Positions 5,722 to 7,246 of a DNA stretch of 7,246 nucleotides are shown one piece after another. This DNA comes from Pseudomonadota bacterium. GTDB taxonomy: Bacteria; Pseudomonadota; Alphaproteobacteria; Rhizobiales; Xanthobacteraceae. Position 1 is the stretch's first letter. Every line of letters starts with the position of its first letter. The DNA is taken from the NCBI GenBank assembly GCA_023405565.1, contig JAEXXW010000358.1, forward strand, positions 1 to 7,246, read 5' to 3'. The notes under the pieces were generated by a model. That model searched no databases. It saw only the letters and a program-made list of their open reading frames with translations, and was not told where the DNA came from. The translations under genes were made by a program, and so were the position numbers.

Positions 5722-6744
5722 ATGGCACTCGCGCGCAATCGTCGCGAACGCGGCATCGATTACTGGCCCGGCTTCGTCGATGCATTATCGACGCTGCTGC
5801 TGGGCATCATCTTCCTCTTGTCCATCTACTCGGTCGTGCAGTTCTATCTGTCGCAGGAGATCAGCGGCAAGGACACCGCGTTGCAGCGCCTGAATGCGCA
5901 GATCGCCCAACTCACCGACCTTCTCTCGCTGGAAAGAACCGGCCGCTCCAATCTTGAGGAACTGCTCGCCAATGTCCGCTCCAATCTCGCGGCCACCGAA
6001 GCCGAGCGCGACCGGCTGCGGGGAGCCGCCGAGGGCGCGGGCAATGCCGCCATCGCACAAGGCCGGGCGAGCGACCTCGCTGCGCAACTCGATCTGGAAA
6101 AGCAGAGCGTCAGCCGCGCGCTGGCGCAGGTGGAATTGCTGAATCAGCAGATCGCCGCCTTGCGCCGCCAGCTCGGCGCGCTCGAGGCCGCGCTGGAAGT
6201 GTCGGAGAAACGCGAGCGTGACTCGCAGACCCGTATTACCGAACTCGGCAATCGCCTTAACGTCGCATTGGCGCAGCGCGTGCAGGAATTGCAACGCTAT
6301 CGTTCGGACTTTTTCGGTCGCCTGCGCCAGATCCTCGGCGATCGTCCCGATATCCGCATCGTCGGCGACCGCTTCGTCTTCCAGTCCGAAGTGTTCTTCG
6401 ATCCCGGACAGGCAGTGCTGAAGCCGGAAGGCCGCACGGAAGTCGACAAGATCGTCAACGCGCTGCTCGAACTGGAGAAGCAGATCCCCGCTGACATTGC
6501 CTGGGTCATGCGCGTCGACGGCCATACCGACATCCGGCCGATCGCCAATGCGCAATTCCCGTCCAACTGGGAATTGTCGGCGGCGCGCGCGATTGCCGTC
6601 GTGCAATACATGATCGCGCGCGGCGTCTCGCCTCAGCATCTGGTGGCAGCCGGCTTCGGCGAATTCCAGCCGCTCGACACCGATAAAACCGAAGAGGCGT
6701 TTCGCCGCAACCGCAGAATCGAGCTGAAACTGACCGAGCGGTAA
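5722..6744 (+). CDS. MotB-like peptidoglycan-anchoring protein: TM, long coiled coil, OmpA domain
   Basis: The 340-aa product has a short basic cytoplasmic end (ARNRRERG), then YWPGFVDALSTLLLGIIFLL (14-33), whose D20 sits at the start of the single TM helix like the ion-carrying Asp32 of E. coli MotB. A predicted periplasmic coiled coil fills about 45-205, rich in Leu, Gln, Glu, Arg and Ala with few prolines. The OmpA/MotB C-terminal domain (about 212-340) has VDGHTDIRPI (265-274), NWELSAARA (282-290), GFGEFQP (311-317) and RRNRRIEL (328-335), the usual peptidoglycan-binding residues. It should anchor the upstream channel protein to the cell wall. The coiled coil of about 160 residues is far longer than the linker of flagellar MotB. 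The start is 6 bp after the upstream stop; GGGAG at 5702-5706, inside the upstream gene, is a distant ribosome binding site. Automatic labels are likely to be MotB or OmpA family protein. Confidence 0.9.
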   Translation: MALARNRRERGIDYWPGFVDALSTLLLGIIFLLSIYSVVQFYLSQEISGKDTALQRLNAQIAQLTDLLSLERTGRSNLEELLANVRSNLAATEAERDRLRGAAEGAGNAAIAQGRASDLAAQLDLEKQSVSRALAQVELLNQQIAALRRQLGALEAALEVSEKRERDSQTRITELGNRLNVALAQRVQELQRYRSDFFGRLRQILGDRPDIRIVGDRFVFQSEVFFDPGQAVLKPEGRTEVDKIVNALLELEKQIPADIAWVMRVDGHTDIRPIANAQFPSNWELSAARAIAVVQYMIARGVSPQHLVAAGFGEFQPLDTDKTEEAFRRNRRIELKLTER

Positions 6745-6753
6745 GCTAGATTT

Positions 6754-6776
6754 TCCCGCAATCCGGCGGAGCGGGA
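6754..6776 (+). promoter_or_regulatory. Inverted repeat over the GNAT ribosome binding site
   Basis: TCCCGC at 6754-6759 and GCGGGA at 6771-6776 pair exactly with an 11-nt loop (6760-6770). The right arm includes part of the purine-rich GGAGCGGGA run (6768-6776) that serves as ribosome binding site for the ATG at 6781. The stem could reduce translation of the GNAT gene or be chance in GC-rich DNA. Confidence 0.3.
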
Positions 6777-6780
6777 CACG

Positions 6781-7245
6781 ATGGCACAGACAGTGGTCAA
6801 GCTGCGGCCTTATCGAGATGCCGAACAGGACGAGGCTTTCGCGCTCTGGCAACGCGCCTGGCAACTGGCCTATCCGCAGATCGATTTCTCAAAACGCATC
6901 GACTGGTTTCGCGAGCACTGGAGCAATCTCCTGCTCGATTGCAAAGTCGTCGTCGCGGAATATCCGGATGATACACTGCGCATTGCCGGCTTCGTCGTTG
7001 TATCGCCGCGCACGGGCTATCTGGATCAGATCGTGGTTGCGCCGGAAGCGCAGCGCCTCGGCGTCGGCAAGGCGTTGATCGGCGCCGCCAAGCAGATCGG
7101 CCGCGACGGCCTTTATCTCCATGTCAACAAGGACAACACGCGCGCCATCGCTTTCTATAAAACGGGCGGCTTCGTCATTGCCGGCGAAGACGTCAATCGC
7201 AGATCCGGCGCACCGGTCTATATGATGACGTGGCGGCCTGCCTGA
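6781..7245 (+). CDS. GNAT-family N-acetyltransferase
   Basis: The 154-aa product transfers an acyl group, normally from acetyl-CoA, to an unidentified amine. The GNAT fold is visible: an N-terminal LRPYRDAEQDEAFALWQRAW strand-helix (8-27), the central strands IAGFVVVSP (68-76) and YLDQIVVAPEAQ (80-91), the acetyl-CoA pyrophosphate loop QRLGVGKALI (91-100), LYLHVNKDN (111-119) and the C-terminal NTRAIAFYKTGGFV (119-132). The residue pattern Q-R-x-G-x-G is intact, so the protein should bind CoA. The length is usual and the gene is complete, ending one base before the window edge. It begins 37 bp after the stator-like pair in the same direction, so it may be co-transcribed, but nothing ties its substrate to that pair. 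GGAGCGGGA before the ATG supports the start. Confidence 0.9.
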   Translation: MAQTVVKLRPYRDAEQDEAFALWQRAWQLAYPQIDFSKRIDWFREHWSNLLLDCKVVVAEYPDDTLRIAGFVVVSPRTGYLDQIVVAPEAQRLGVGKALIGAAKQIGRDGLYLHVNKDNTRAIAFYKTGGFVIAGEDVNRRSGAPVYMMTWRPA

Positions 7246-7246
7246 C

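Noticed and set aside
4732..6744. Flagellar motAB or Tol-Pal tolQ/pal operon
   Set aside because: No flagellar or tolR/tolA/tolB genes adjoin it, and the long coiled coil in a TM-anchored OmpA protein fits neither MotB nor the lipoprotein Pal.
5785..6864. 359-codon leftward ORF opposite the OmpA-domain gene
   Set aside because: Antisense shadow; it spans the coiled-coil gene, the following spacer and the start of the GNAT gene, and shows no domain.
4732..7245. Zorya-type anti-phage system (ZorA/ZorB-like pair)
   Set aside because: The MotA plus TM-OmpA layout is shared, but the A tail is short compared with ZorA, no ZorC/ZorD helicase or ZorE nuclease follows, and the next gene is a GNAT enzyme in a core-like neighbourhood.
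1..7246. tRNA, rRNA, riboswitch or transposase genes
   Set aside because: None recognised on either strand; the ThiE-like gene has no visible TPP riboswitch in its 59-bp leader.

Overview
The window looks like a piece of an alphaproteobacterial chromosome, most likely Hyphomicrobiales of the Bradyrhizobium/Rhodopseudomonas/Afipia or Xanthobacteraceae type. The basis is high GC with GC-rich third codon positions, dense antisense shadow ORFs, the gene content, and a GC-rich palindromic element of a kind common between genes in that group. The placement is inference from recognition; no search was run. Nothing indicates a plasmid, phage or recent island.

Layout. Bases 1-79 may hold the start of a leftward gene that runs off the window. 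Bases 80-200 are an AT-richer gap with a perfect 7+3+7 inverted repeat. Seven genes follow, all rightward: class I fructose-bisphosphate aldolase (201-1223); a degenerate ThiE-like TIM-barrel protein (1283-1942), which overlaps by ATGA an exported Sel1-repeat protein (1939-2919); elongation factor P (2988-3554); a 140-bp palindromic intergenic element (about 3561-3698); an inositol monophosphatase/SuhB-family phosphatase (3712-4512); a 219-bp gap; then a MotA/TolQ/ExbB-type membrane protein (4732-5715) and, 6 bp on, a MotB-like protein with a TM helix, long coiled coil and OmpA domain (5722-6744). A complete GNAT acetyltransferase gene (6781-7245) ends the window and is the eighth rightward gene overall.

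How the genes fit together. The first block joins central carbon metabolism (aldolase) to two poorly characterised genes and to EF-P, which rescues ribosomes stalled on polyproline. The phosphatase follows behind a hairpin-rich spacer that may separate its expression from efp. The second block is a self-contained ion-driven stator-like pair: the A subunit should form the channel, and the B subunit carries the TM aspartate and the peptidoglycan anchor. No flagellar, Tol-Pal, TonB or Zorya partner genes are in view, so its task is open.

Most of the window is ordinary core-genome sequence. The items most worth a second look are the unassigned stator pair with its extended periplasmic coiled coil, the ThiE-like protein lacking expected catalytic residues, and the palindromic element forming the leader of the phosphatase gene. 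I see no convincing evidence of a wholly new system.
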